A stretch of DNA of 64,000 bases from Simmondsia chinensis (taxonomy: Eukaryota > Streptophyta > Magnoliopsida > Caryophyllales > Simmondsiaceae): contig JAGTTD010000001.1 of NCBI GenBank assembly GCA_018398585.1, forward strand, positions 29,891,438-29,955,437, read 5' to 3'. Shown here in pieces: positions 46,024 to 58,374 of the stretch. The number at the start of each line of letters is the position of its first letter. The stretch's first letter is position 1. Position numbers and translations under genes: made by a program. The notes under the pieces were generated by a model. That model did not search any database. It was not told where the DNA came from and saw only the letters and a program-made list of their open reading frames with translations.

Positions 46024-46092
46024 TGTGACACATCATATAAATCTTAACATATTCAATAACACATTATTGATTTTTTTTTAAAATTTATTTTT
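46024..46092. other. Short AT-rich interval before the LINE
   Basis: Probably E9 DNA between E10 and the LINE. TTATTTTT at 46085-46092 is the putative left TSD of the LINE. Confidence 0.45.
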
Positions 46093-46699
46093 AGGGTTTA
46101 GGGTTTAGGGACGGAGGGAGAGAACGCGAGCGAAAATTTCTTCTGGAGATTTTGAAGGAGAAAATTAAGCGGCAAGGGGGCGGTGCTAGGGCATCCAGTT
46201 TCTGGCGCAGCAGCTGCTGCCTTGGGACTGCATAGGCAGCATTAGGTTCGCCAGCAGGTCCACTTCCTAGTGGTGTCATTGGCTTGTTACCCTAGTGGCC
46301 GGAAGAGGGTGAAATCGAGGGAGAGAGGGTGCTAGGGTTTTGAGTGTTGGTGATTGCTATGTAGGACGTGTGGGCCCCAATCGGAGGCCCCTTCACTGGT
46401 GACTGATCCCGGTGCTCTTCTCCTTCTCTTGCCAACACACGATGGCTGGTGTGGCTGCCTAATTGGCGGCATGAGATCGTGGGGTTCTTCGACCCCACGA
46501 TCTCTCTCTCTTCTGTCTTTCAAGATTTGGAGCATTGTCTTGTAAGTTCTTCTTGGTCCTTTACTACGTTGTTTACCGGGTGTTGGGCGATGATCTTGGT
46601 CGGTGAATTTGGTTGGCGGCGCATGGTGTTTGTGGCGTGGGAACCCCAATTTTTTAGGTTTTTTTACTGCATTTTTCCTGCTTTATTTGCTTTATTCAC

Positions 46700-47835
46700 G
46701 CACCATGCCTGAGGTGGGTGAGCATACGGCTCATGAGGTGGGGTTCGGGTTCGGCCCAGGACAGTGCGGCTGCACCTACGTGGGCAGACTGTGTGCATTC
46801 TACATCGAACAATCTACTTTAGTATGTTCTTCTAGTCCGTGTCGATGGCAAGCCTGTGATCGCTTGAGGCTTTCACTTTTGGCAATGAAAGTGGAAGGGT
46901 TGTCTTATGGGATGTTTTATTGGGGCGAGTTTTGCTTACTCCCGTGCTTAGGAGATTGCAAGCCTCTTATGGGGCAATAGGGGGCTTGAGTATGTACTAT
47001 CGAATGGGTAGGTTTATATGTTTCGACTTTGCACGAAAGAGCAAGCTAAATGTGTACTCCTTGATGGCCCTTGGTTCTTCAAGGTCATATGTATGTCGCT
47101 CCAGCATTGAAGGGAGGAGCTTTCACTTACGAAGGACTATCTTACTGCCCCAGTCTTGATTCGTATCCCTGGTCTCCCTCTTACATTATGGAGACCCGAT
47201 GGGATTGTGCTGCTAGTAGCACTACGGGTGTACCTTTGTTTATGGACAAAGTGACGGCAGATTGTACTAGGTTGGGCTATGCTCGAGTCTGTGTTAAGGT
47301 TGATGCTAAGTCTCCTATTCCTAAGGAGACTTACCTTGAGATTGACGGTGCTAGGGTCAAGCTGAGTATAGTGTGTGAGGTTATACCTAAGTTTTGCTCG
47401 TTGTAATTCATCTTTGGAAACTCGTGTGTGCCGCTTGGTCCTCGTGATGGTGCTACCATGGCTACCCCAGTGGTAGGCAGGAAGAGGAACACGAAAAGCA
47501 AGAAGAAAAGGGGTGCCGAGGCTTTGGGAGAGCCCACCGGTATGGTGACCGGTGCGGCACCCGCACCGGTGAGACCTGTGGCTGCTGCGCCACGCAGGGT
47601 GGGGGTCCTGAGACCCGTGGGTGGTGGAGAGGATGTTGTTAAGGGAGGAGATGCGGTACGGCTGGCTGTGTCCCCTACTACTGTAGTTGGACCGCCTACT
47701 GGTGGCGGCCCTATAGCGCTTATGCTGGGGGTCCAGGAAGATAGGAGGGGAGGGACGCGCGTCCAACCCTACCCGGCCCAATTCAGGGCCGGGACACATA
47801 GAGCCCGCGTTGGGCCCTGTGGAGGCCCACATTAG
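46700..47835 (+). pseudogene. LINE ORF1 (nucleic-acid-binding protein)
   Basis: The RNA-binding domain (DUF4283 type) is seen across frames: VYMFRLCTKEQAKCVLLDGP followed by WFF near 47010-47090, then the open frame to 47406 with GVPLFMDKVTADCTRLGYAR and VCVKVD, LEIDGARVKLSIVCE and IPKFCSL, where a stop replaces the next Cys of the zinc knuckle. The continuation (about 47407-47835) is rich in Pro, Gly, Ala and Arg, as in the C-terminal tail of plant L1 ORF1. Several frameshifts. The long minus-strand frame over 47137-47904 is its antisense shadow. Confidence 0.78.
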
Positions 47836-48302
47836 GCTTGGCCCTTCCTTAGGGGGACACGAAGGCTTTCCCACTGGTCCACAATGCTGGGCAACTGTAG
47901 CCACGCCCAGCTGCAGCTGTGGCTAAGCTACCTGGCCGTCCGGCCTCAGGTACTGGAGGACGAGCCACACCGGCTTCACCCACAAAGTCACCTCGTCATG
48001 AGGTGAGCCATACCAATATTTGAGCCAAGCACTAGTTCCTTTCGAGATTTAGGAGGCTCAGGATGCTCTTGTTAGGATCGCTGAGCCAGTCGCATATATC
48101 GAGAATCGGTTGATGGAGGCAGTACCTAGTGTCAAGTCGCCGAACCGATTTGCGTTGTTAGCCGAGGAGCGTATGGGTGAGGTATCTACTTTTGATAGTA
48201 TTTTGCAGGTTGCCCCAGTTGGACGCCGTGTTACGCGCTACGCTGCCACCCGCCGGGGGCGTGAAGGCCGTGGGTTGCATTAGCTTTCGAGTTGCCGATG
48301 AT

Positions 48303-49094
48303 ATGATGCTGGAATGTGAGGGGGTTTAATAAACCCAATTCCATCGCTGCAGTTCGAGGTTGGATTTCTTCCAACAGTTTGAGTTTGGTTGGCTTGGTTG
48401 AGACCAAGACTAACCCTACTAATATTGAGTCCGCTATTGCCCGCTGTGCTGAGGGGTGGCAGTATATGTTTAGTGGAGTGCAGGGCCGATGGTACCACAT
48501 CATTGTTTTGGGGATCTAAGCTTCTATCGTGTAGTGAGAGTACAGGGATGGGATCAGCATCTCACCTGCAGGGTGACTGACATTCGAGGGGATGTGGACT
48601 TTGTCGCTATATTTGTTTATGGTTTTAACGACCCGGGGCCACGTCGGGATCTTTCGCAATATATTTGGGGAGCCAGCATGGGTCTTCAAGAGGAGCCTTC
48701 GACACTCCTGGGAAAATTTAACGTTATCCTCAGTCCTAGTGACAGGAGAGGTGGCCAGGACACTTGGCCTGGCCATGTGGATGACTTTCGAGACTTCATC
48801 AACAAGTCGGAGCTCACAATCCTACCATATACTGGACTTTGTTATACGTGGTCTAGCATGTCGGCTGGAGGCGCTCTCATTCTGAAGCATCTCAATTGGT
48901 GTTTGGTGAGTGATGGATGGCTACGCTCTTTCTTTGCTTCATTTGTTGAGCATATTCCACGAGAGTTACATTTTGATCATTGTCCTTTTGTAGTTAGAGG
49001 ACTTGGAGAGCGCTGTACCCCGTGGCTCCCTTTCACGTTCTTTAACTTCTGGGCTGACCATGAGAAGTTTAGTTCTATCATGAGGAGAGTTTGA
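48303..49094 (+). pseudogene. LINE ORF2 endonuclease domain
   Basis: The frame from about 48311 reads WNVRGFNKPN and LVETKTNPTN, the first two motifs of the exonuclease-endonuclease-phosphatase fold. After a frame change the open frame to 49094 has FVYGFND, LLGKFNVILSPSDRRGG (normally GDFN; catalytic Asp lost), YTWSSMSAGGA, KHLNWCLVSDGW and FDHCPFVV (normally SDH). It ends FTFFNFWADHEKF as in other L1 elements. Confidence 0.82.
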
Positions 49095-50740
49095 GAGACT
49101 AGTATTGATGGCACCCCTATGTATCAGCTCACTCAGAAGCTGACGCAGCTGAAGAGTGAGCTGAAGGTCCTCAATACTAGGCATTTCAGTCATATCTCGA
49201 CTCGAGTGGTGGCGGTGAGGGATGCCTGGACTGCAGGTCAGAGGGCTTTAGATGATGATCTGTCTACCTCAGGAGTATCCGTGATCAATTTGCCATATTA
49301 TCGGGGCTGTCCTCGAATGTGGCTAAGGGCACCGTCTTCGTTTTTAGGGTTGATCCTGAGTTTCAGCAGTCTATTGCAAACATCCTGGGGTTTAGATTGG
49401 GGCAGTGTCCAGTCGGATATCTGGGGTTGCCACTTATATCGTCGAGGCTTCAGTTCATCCACTGTAAGCCCCTCTTGGACCGCATCCTATCTCGTATCCA
49501 GCTCTGGACTTCTCGAGCACTTTCTTATGCTGGGAGATTACAACTTATCAGATTGGTCCTTTTCTCTAGTTAGGTCTTCTAGAAATATGTCTTCTTTCTT
49601 TCGAAGGCAATTGTCAAGAAGATTGAGTCAACTCTTGCTGCCTTCCTCTGGAGGGGCACCTCGCTAACCCCGGGGGGAGTGAAGGTGGCCTAGAGGCACT
49701 TATGTTATCCTCGCATAGAGGCTGGTCTTGGGATACAGCACTTGACTGAGTGGAACTAGGCTTCACTTATGAAGCAGATCTGGGTCTTGCTCAGAGATCG
49801 TGATTCCCTCTAGCCTCTGTGGATTCATGCCAACCATCTTCAAGGGAGGAGCTTCTGGGAGATTGAGGCCAAGGGATTGATTCCTTGGGCACGGAGGAGT
49901 ACCCTTGATGTTCGGCCGCTGTGTGACATGGCCTTTAAGCATATTATCGGAGATGATCGTGATACTGCTCTTTAGGCTGACTACTGGCTTCCTTGCGGGT
50001 GACTTGCGAGCCAATTCTCACACCACCTCTTGCACTCCACTAGGCATCGCTGTGGCTCTCGAGTATAAGATATTATTAAGGGTGATCAACGGAGGTTTCC
50101 TCAGGATAGGGTAGAGTTGCTTCCTTTTTGGGTATCTGTTGACTTCAGGCCCCAACTGGGTGTTGCAGATTGTGTCAGGTGGATAACCGTTTAGGAGTAT
50201 TCACCACCAGATCAGCATGGGAGATGATCCATAGTAGGATGGAGGGGGACTCCATCCACCATCTCTTTTGGTTCTGGTTGCACATTCCGAGGCATTTCGT
50301 CATCCTTTGGCTTGCCTCCTGTGAGTGACTTTGGACCCATGACAGATTGCTGAGACATCGGGCTCCAGGTGTCCAGTCTTCATGTGTGATGTTTGGTTCA
50401 GATGATGAGTCGCACAGCCATCTTTCTTTGCCTGCAGCTTCTCTGCTTCGGTTTGGTCCCAAGTGCCATCGCGCACCTTCTTTGCTTGGCCTGCACTTCC
50501 TTGGCATGAGCTAGTTCAATGGGCTTCTACTTGGCTCCGTGGCCATGGGGTGGATCGCATCCTCGCCCACCTTTTCTTCTCTGCGACAATCCATATCCCC
50601 TGGTACATGCGTAACCTGAGGATTCAGCGTTCACAATCCAGACCTTCTTCTGTTGTCCTTGAGGAGATCACAGGACTGGCCCGCAGCCGTCTCCTTGTTG
50701 CTCCTACGCTCCATGGTGCTCATCATCGCACTTAGCTTCC
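49095..50740 (+). pseudogene. LINE ORF2: linker, end of RT, zf-RVT part
   Basis: After the endonuclease, KLTQLKSELKVLNTRHFSHI is the usual linker. At about 49275 the text jumps to FAILSGLSSNVAKG and LGFRLGQCPVGYLGLPLISS, RLQFIHCKPLLDRILSRI, QLWTSRALSYAGRLQLI, which lies after the catalytic YADD region. RT fingers and palm are absent. Then VKVA, a stop, RHLCYPRIEAGLGIQHLTEW and IWVLLRDRDSL (thumb/zf-RVT) and, near 50200-50260, SAWEMIHSRMEGD-type sequence. Multiple stops. Confidence 0.8.
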
Positions 50741-50932
50741 GCAGGAGTGGGGGATCGAGCGTTAGTTTTATTGGCTTTCAGCTTTTATTTTCCTTTTGAT
50801 GGTCATGTTGACCTTTGACTCATTTTTGCTTTGTTTGTTTCATTCTTTTGATTCATTGATGTAGGCCTCTCTAGCCATGATTTGGGGTATGCCCTTCGTA
50901 GACTTACATATATATATATATATATTATTTTT

Positions 50933-51405
50933 CATATACGGTAAATATCACTGACTTACGCAAAAAACATTACTGATCCTTTGCACAACACTCTGAAGTA
51001 AGGAAAATGAAGAATTCTCTTGCAATCCTCCATTCGTTCTAATCAAAGTGACTTAATATAATTACCTAACTGTTCCCAACTTTAGCCTTTAATTCTTTTT
51101 TCAAAGAATTCAAGACTTCAGCCTTCATAGGTATATCTATGTATCAACTAATTGAGTAGTTACTCATAAACCCTTTATGAAATACTATTTGCTTTCGCTC
51201 ACTTGAACTTTTAGCAGTCCATAAACATTTTATGAACAAGTTCTAGCAACTTAGTGGCTCTATTGCCCTTACACATAAAGACTCTTTCATTCACCTTTAA
51301 TTTGAACATGATTCCCGTACTGCTTATCATTTTAGTACTTAATGATCCCATAAGAGAAGTTAAACCAGTTATGAATAATATTAAATTAATGTGACTTAAG
51401 ATCAA
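50933..51405 (-). pseudogene. E9 integrase relic
   Basis: The minus strand reads ERVFMCKGNRATKLLELVHK, matching the stretch before the first catalytic Asp of Copia integrases (RA.ELL.L.H.DVCGP). Then, in broken frames, LEFFEKRIKG and WEQLGNYIKSL, compare FK.EVE.Q.GK.IK.LRSDRGGEY. The LINE ends at the left border, E12 lies 200 bases to the right. Confidence 0.68.
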
Positions 51406-51600
51406 GTGTCATTTAAAAAATTTATAGGCTTCAGAAAATTCTTCTTTTATATGGCTATACAGCCTAGCTTGTATTAGACAAATAAACTGCCATTAGCATA
51501 GTTTTGATTAAAAAATAGTTAACTATTTACCAGTATACCTTTTAAAATAAACTCTTTTTTTACATAACTATCAGTCTATTTTTTAGAAAAATAACTAAAT
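51406..51600 (-). other. E9 internal remnant before E12
   Basis: AT-rich; expected to be the protease/integrase start of E9 but no motif survives. TAAAT at 51596-51600 is the left TSD of E12. Confidence 0.5.
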
Positions 51601-53302
51601 TGTGACGCCCCCAAATGTTAATACCGAATAGGCTTAAGTTAAAGGGCGCTACACGGCCGTACTATAACGAATCCCCTTATTATAGTACGAAGCCCGAATC
51701 TTTTCAAACAAAATTTCCTAGAAATCATATAAACCGTTCCTATATAGGATATAATTCCAAATACATCAAACCTAACATTTTAATACTAGTAGAGCAGAAA
51801 CTTAAAATGACAATATTCTAGATAGTTCTAATATGCTACCACAAGATCCATATATCGTTCAACTGTGCAAAATAACTAAGTCTTGAGATAGCAAGCTTGC
51901 TTCATCATTTTCGTCCTCCAGGAACATGCCATGGGTTACTAATCTAAAATAAAAATAAATTGGGTGAGCAAACAACAAGCTCAGTAAGTATAACACGTTC
52001 CCTACCCGAATTAGGCACGTTATTAAAATAGACAAACATTTCAACAAAAAAATAGTAAAAATCGATTTTTGTTTCAAAGGTCACGCTAAAATCATCAACT
52101 TATCAATAAGACCTTTTTCTGGTAAAACTTACAGACGCATCGAATACTACGGCCGGTATTATTCCCACGACAGGGTCACAGATCGACGTTCACATTTCAC
52201 ATATTCGAACCGGTTCTAAGTCGACAGATCCAATAGGATCGAACATAGATCTATGTGCCAGTATTATTCCCGCATCAGGGTCACAGATCGACTTTTCACA
52301 TTTCGTATTTCACATTTCACATCATCGACAAACCTCGGAGTGTCAACGTAGTTATCTGTAAGCTCTTCCCATAAAACCTTTCAAGTTCAAATCACAATTT
52401 CACAATAATTTCCTTTTAATCACAAGTTCATATAGTCATAAAGACTCCTTCAAATTCACATATTAACATATAAAACCAGTATAATTCAAATCAAAAGAGT
52501 TTAAGTCATATAATCACACAAACACATATGCCCAATCCTATTTTATCAAACCAATAAATTATTTAAATCATAAATCACACAAATCAAGTCATTAAAGTAA
52601 TTTTTATACTTTATAAACAAGTAGAGGAAGTACTATACTTACAAATCAAGTCATCTAAAGCAATTTTCATACTTTACAAACAAGTAGGGGAAGTGATATA
52701 CTTACCTTAACTAGCTTTTAATCCATAAACTGAGTCTTATAGTTGATTAATTTTGCAATTAACGAGGTGGCGTTGCCGGCGAGGTGGCCGCACTAGAGGG
52801 TCGGTTGGCGGCACTAGAGGGTCGGTCGGACTCGTGCCGGCAAGATGGCGGCACTGGTGGGTCGGTCGGGGTTGTGCCGGCAAGGTGGCGGCACCGGTGA
52901 GAGAGGAGAAAGAAAATCGTGGGTAGTAGAGAGAGGAGAGGAGAGAGAGAGTTGGGTGGTGGGGTGTGGTTGAATGGTTGAGGTCTAAGGGTATTTATAG
53001 GCCCTGAAGGTTAGGCGGTAGGTGGCGACGCGAGGCTGTGGCGTTAGGCTGTGTGGGAAAAGCAGGGACGTGAGGGAGAGAGAGAGGAGGAAGGAGACGG
53101 TAGACGGTAGTGGGGAGGCGAGGTGATAGGCGGTAGGCGGTAGGCGTGAAGTTTGAGGCGGTAATGGAGGGTGAAGGAGGAGGCGGTAATGGAGGTCAGA
53201 GGGAGGCGGTAGTGGAGGGGAAAAAGGGAGAAGGAAGGTGACGGCAGGGGGGTGGGGGTGGTTCACGGTACTTCCCCTTTCCCCTTTTTTATTATTTTAT
53301 TA

Positions 53303-53339
<37 letters not shown>

Positions 53340-53518
53340 CTTATACATTTATTTATTTATTTATATTTTAGAACCTAATCGAAATAATAGTGAGTTTTTA
53401 CCCAATTCCAATACCCTAAATTTTATATGTATTATATTATCGAGCCTAATTTAATTTAAATATCCTAAGTTTCACATATTGTAATATTTAATTTAATTCA
53501 AGTGGACTGGGCATTATA
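51601..53518 (-). repeat. E12 3' LTR
   Basis: 1918 bases. Internal repeats: a GC-rich minisatellite at about 52760-52900 (GCCGGCAAGGTGGCGGCAC), GGCGGTAG-type repeats at about 53010-53235 and an ATT microsatellite at about 53290-53340. Minus-strand TATA box at 52991-53000. Confidence 0.9.
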
Positions 53519-53529
53519 TCCTTACCCCC

Positions 53530-56500
53530 TTAAACCAAGTTTCGTCCTCGAAACTTACCTTCATTTTTGAATAATTTCGGGTATTTGCTTATCATCTCTT
53601 CTTCTGTCTCCCAAGTTGCTTCCCTTGGAGTATGATTACTCCATTGAATCTTGACATATGAGATCGTCCTATTCCTTAGCTTTTGCTCTTTTCGGTCAAT
53701 TATGCAAACCGGATGTTCTATATACGTCAGATCTTCTTGCACTTGCAATGGCTCGTGTCGTATCACATGATAGGGATCAGCAATATACCTCCTCACCTGA
53801 GAAACATGAAACACGTTATGTATTCTGGACAATTCTGATGGTAAGGCTACTCTATAAGCCACGTTCCCAACCTTTGCCAAAATTTCGAATGGTCCCACAA
53901 AACACGGGCTTAACTTACCTTTTCTTCCAAATCGCATCACACCTCTAGTTGGGGATACCTTTAGATAAATGTGTTCACCTACTGAAAACTCTAATGGTCT
54001 TCTACGCTTATCTGCCCAACTTTTCTGCCTGTCTTGACTTATCCTCATTCTTTCCCTGATTATCTTGACCTTCTCTTCAGCATCCTGTATAATTTCGGGA
54101 CCTAACAGTCTTCCTTCTCCAACATCATTCCAGAACAACGGAGTCCTACATTTTCGTCCATACAAAGCTTCATATGGTGCCATCCCAATACTAGAATGGT
54201 AGCTGTTGTTATAGGCAAACTCTACCAAACTCATGTAGTCATCCCAACTACCTCCAAAGTTTATAACATAGGTACGTGGCATGTCCTCCAATGTCTGAAT
54301 AGTCCTCTCAGTCTGGCCATCCGTCTGAGGGTGGTAAGCGGTACTCAAACTCAGGTTAGTTCCCAAAGCTTTCTGCAGACTCTCCCAAAACCTCGACAAA
54401 AACCGTGGGTCTCTATCAGAAACAATTTCAATTGGCACACCATGCAACCCCATCACAACATCGATGTATAATTTTGCCAACTTATCTAATGGAGTATTAA
54501 CTCTAATAGGAAGAAAATGTGCACTCTTTGTAAGTTTATCCACAATGACCCAGATCGCATCATTCTTTTTAACCGTCCTCAGTAGGCCAATGACAAAATC
54601 CATGGAAATTCGATCTCACTTCCATTCAAGCACTTCTAATGACTGTAGCAATCCACCCGGCTTTTGGTGTTCGGCCTTCACTTGTTGACAGATTAAGCAT
54701 TTAGCCACAAACTCGGCAATATCACGTTTCATGTCTCTCCACCAAAAGCAGTTTTTCAGGTCTCTATACATCTTCGTGCCTCCCGAATGTACCGAAAAGC
54801 AGGAACTGTGTGCTTCTCCCATGATATCCCTCTTAATTGCCGGGTCATCAGGTACACATAATCTATTTCCAAAGCATAATGCTCCATTCTCACGCAGTAG
54901 AAAGTCTGAAGATTCCCCGTTGGTCATCTTACTTTTCATCTTCATCAAAAACGGGTCATGTTGCTGCGCATTCTTGATCCTTTCTAACAATGACGGTTAT
55001 GCAACCAGATCGGCTAAAACATTACCCTTTCTATCACGGATGCGCACTACAATTTGCATTTCCTCCAAGTCTTTAAGTAGCTGAGGCTGAGTTGTGATCA
55101 AGGCAGCTAAGTTGCCCACTGACTTCCTGCTCAGTGCATCTGCAACTACATTTGCTTTTCCAGGATGGTAATTAATGGTTACGTCATAGTCCTTGATCAA
55201 TTCCAACCATCTCCTCTACCTCAAGTTTAATTCTTTCTGAGTAAACAAATATTTCAAGCTTTTGTGGTCCGTATAAATCTGGCAAGATCCTCCATAAAGG
55301 TAATGTCTCCATATCTTCAAAGCGAAAACCACTGCTGCCAACTCCAGATCATGCGTTGGATAATTCTTTTCATGAAGCTTTAATTGCCGAGACGCATAGG
55401 CTATCACTTTCTCATTCTGCATTAGCACACAACCTAGCCCTTTCTTTGAAGCGTCACTGTAAATGACAAAGTTGCCCTCATCTGTAGGTAAGGCTAGTAC
55501 GGGGGCGAACACTAACCTTTTCTTTAACTCTTGAAAGCTTTCTTCACATTCATCTGTCCATTGGAACTTTATTCCTTTTTGAGTCAAACAGGTGAGAGGG
55601 AGTGCAATTCGTGAAAATCCCTCAACGAATCTTCTATAGTAACCAGCCAGTCCTAAGAAACTTCGAATCTCTGTTGCGTTTTTGGGCGGATTCCATCCCA
55701 ATACCGCTTCAATCTTCCTTGGATCCACTGAGATCCCATCTTTGGATATCACATGGCCTAAGAATGCCACTTGGTCAAGCCAAAATTCACACTTACTCAA
55801 CTTGGCATGCAACTAGTGCTCATGCAAGGTTTGCAATACCATCTTCAGATGTTCCTCTTGCTCTTCTCTATTCTTAGAATAGATTAGTATGTCGTCTATG
55901 AATACGACAACAAATTGGTCCATGTATTGTCGAAACACCCTGTTCATCAAATCCATAAAAGCGGCAGGTGCATTTGTTAGCCCGAAAGGCATAACTAAGA
56001 ATTCATAATGGCCATACCTAGTTTGAAAGGCAGTCTTAGCCACATCCTTCTCCTTGATCTTTAGTTAATGATAACCGGATCACAGATCAATCTTCGAAAA
56101 GACCTTAGCACCTTGAAGTTGATCAAATAAGTCATCAATTCGGGGCAAGGGATACTTATTCTTAACAGTTACCTTATTTAGTTCTCTGTAGTCAATGCAC
56201 AACCTCATACTGCCATCTTTCTTCTTTACGCACAATACTGGAGTGCCCCATGGCGAGACACTTGGTCGGATGAAGCCTTTATCTAACAATTCCTGGAGTT
56301 GTATTTTCAATTCTCGTAGTTCAGAGGGAGCCATTCTATAAGGAGCTTTGGATATGGGTCCACTACCAGGTACTCGATCAATTTCAAACTCGGTTTCCCT
56401 ACTTGGAGGTAAATCGTGCAAGTCTTCTGGAAAGACCTCTAGAAATTCCCTGACAATAGGAATGTCATCCAACTTCACGTCGTCCCTTCTACTGTCAAAC

Positions 56501-58134
56501 ACGTGGCAAAGGAATCCTCGACATCCTTTCCTCAGGGATCTTCTAGCATTGAGGGCTGAAATCATCCTACTAGAAGTCTTAGAGTCTTGACTTCCAATAG
56601 GAGGATTTAACCCGTTCTCATGATAAGCAAACTCTGGTTGGTTAGGAATTTGAAACACAACCCTTTTCCCAAAACAATCTAAATGTGCGTGATAAGAGGA
56701 CAGCCAATTAATTCCTAGAATCACATCAAAATCTTCCATATCTAAGAGTACTAGGTCTGCCTCTAGTTTCACATCGCCTATTGTAACCACACAGTCCTTA
56801 CACACAAGATCCGCAAGTACATCATACCCCAGTGGGGATGCCACATAAAAGGGCTCCTCTAGTAGTTTCGGGTCACAAGTCAACCTAGAGGCAAATTTCT
56901 TAGCCACAAAACAGTGGGAGGCCCCAGTGTCAAATAATACATGCGCATTCGCAGAATTGATAGGAAGGGTACCTATCACCACACGGTCACTAGCAGTCTC
57001 GTCCTTCTGGATCATAGCAAAAACTCTGGCGTTACCCTAAGGACCGCGGCCGTCATTTCTGGTTCTATTCTTGAGAGGACAATTACGAGCTATGTGTCCT
57101 TTCTCCTTACACTGGAAGCACACCCCTAACTTTCTGTAGCATTCGCCAGGATGTTCCTTACCACAGTATTCGCATCTTTTGAACCCAGTGTTAGAGTTCT
57201 CTGGATTCTTCATACGAAACCTTTTGTCATTGCCACCAAATCGGTTAGGCTATCCTCCCTGAAATTTGCCATCTGGCAATTTTTTCTTGGCAGCATATTC
57301 CTGCCCTTCCAACTTCAGGTCTGCTTCGACCTTTAGAGCACGTTCAAGAACCTCCTTGTATCTCTTAAAGATGACACTTGACAGACGCCTCCTAATACGA
57401 GGAAGCAATCCCCCTTCAAACCTGTTTGCTTTACTCGTCTCTGATATCATGAAGCTTGGGCTGAAACGTCCCAATTCATGAAACTTGTAAGCATATTGCA
57501 ATACCGTCATCTGCTGTCCTTGTCTCAGTTTGTAAAATTCATTTTCTCTCGTCATTCTAAGTGCTTCAGGGAAGAACTGATTGTAGAAGGTCTCTTTAAA
57601 CTCTTCCCAACTCAAAGGTTCAGTAGCATTCTGATATGCCACCTTAACTGTAGTCCACCAAAATTCCGCATTCCCTTTAAGAAAAGGGGTGGCTGCTCAA
57701 ACCTTATCATCATTGGTTATTAACATGGCCTCAAACAAGGTCTCCATCTCTCGTATCCATTTTTTAGCTTCTAAAGGGTCATCAGCTCCTTCAAACTTTA
57801 GGGCCCTCAATTTTGACAACCTTTCAAATGGGGTCTCTTCAACGCGTCGAGTGAGGGGAGGCACAGCTTGAGTTTGTTGTTGATGTGGCAAAAGATTAAC
57901 CATGAGCTAGTGCACTGTTGCAACATTAAACTGGTTTGATGAATCACCCGAGTTCTGGCCGTTTTGTCCCGTGGGTCCGTTCGGGAGGGGAACATTTTCC
58001 TCATTAGGGTGTTCTTCTTCTGTATCCTCCTCCTATTCGCTAAGGTGTACTTCGATTGGGGATGGAACCCTGCTTTTTCCCGTCAGGGCTCTCTTTCTTT
58101 TTAGGGATGCCAATGTTTCGCTCATGTCACTCAT
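53530..58134 (-). pseudogene. E12 gag-pol, one frame of 1534 codons with 11 stops
   Basis: Starts MSDMSETLASLKRKRAL at 58134 and ends at TAA 53530-53532. In order: capsid (FKETFYNQFFPEALRMTREN near 57590), zinc knuckle (CFQCKEKGHIARNC near 57100), protease ([11 protein letters not shown] near 56930), reverse transcriptase ([29 protein letters not shown] near 55880), RNase H ([10 protein letters not shown]), integrase zinc domain (H..H..C..C near 54750), integrase core (MDF, SDRD, HPQTDGQTE) and a C-terminal chromodomain (VKIQWSNHTPREATWE). Premature stops at 58033, 57907, 57697, 57250, 57037, 56080, 56065, 55813, 55216, 54997 and 54616; no frameshift. In well-conserved places they replace Arg, Gln or Trp. 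Confidence 0.93.
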
Positions 58135-58339
58135 CTTTACCTTTATTCAAATTAAATACGAAACCATGTTGTTAAACAACTTTTAAACCTCAATCTAGTT
58201 GAAGTTACTAAATCAAATAATCAACTATATTTTCTTAGTACTAAAACTTTGTTTCTCCATAAACTAAGGCTCTCATCCTAACACTAGAATTTTTCGAAAA
58301 TTCATAACCTAGTATTTGGATCTTCATACTTAAATTTTC

Positions 58340-58374
58340 TCCAAAATTCATAACCGGGCTCTGAAACCACTTTA
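58340..58374 (-). promoter_or_regulatory. E12 primer-binding site
   Basis: Minus strand AGTGGTTTCAGAGCCCGG, a few bases from the LTR; the iMet-type site TGGTATCAGAGC with one mismatch. Confidence 0.75.

Larger units (their letters stand above)
46093..50924 (+). mobile_element. E11: L1-type LINE with deleted RT core
   Basis: ORF1 and ORF2 relics of a plant L1 element. It starts with AGGGTTTAGGGTTTAGGG and ends in a (TA)n tail (about 50907-50924). TTATTTTT at 46085-46092 and 50925-50932 may be its TSD, though low in complexity. GC content is visibly higher than the surroundings. Length 4.8 kb, shorter than usual because most of reverse transcriptase is missing. Confidence 0.82.

Noticed and set aside
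46090..46110. TTTAGGG repeats as interstitial telomere or chromosome end
   Set aside because: Only three units at the 5' end of the LINE; such short telo-box sequences are common in plant 5' leaders.
47137..47904. 255-codon minus-strand open frame
   Set aside because: It is antisense to the GC-rich LINE ORF1, whose sense frames carry recognisable domain text. No domain in the antisense frame.
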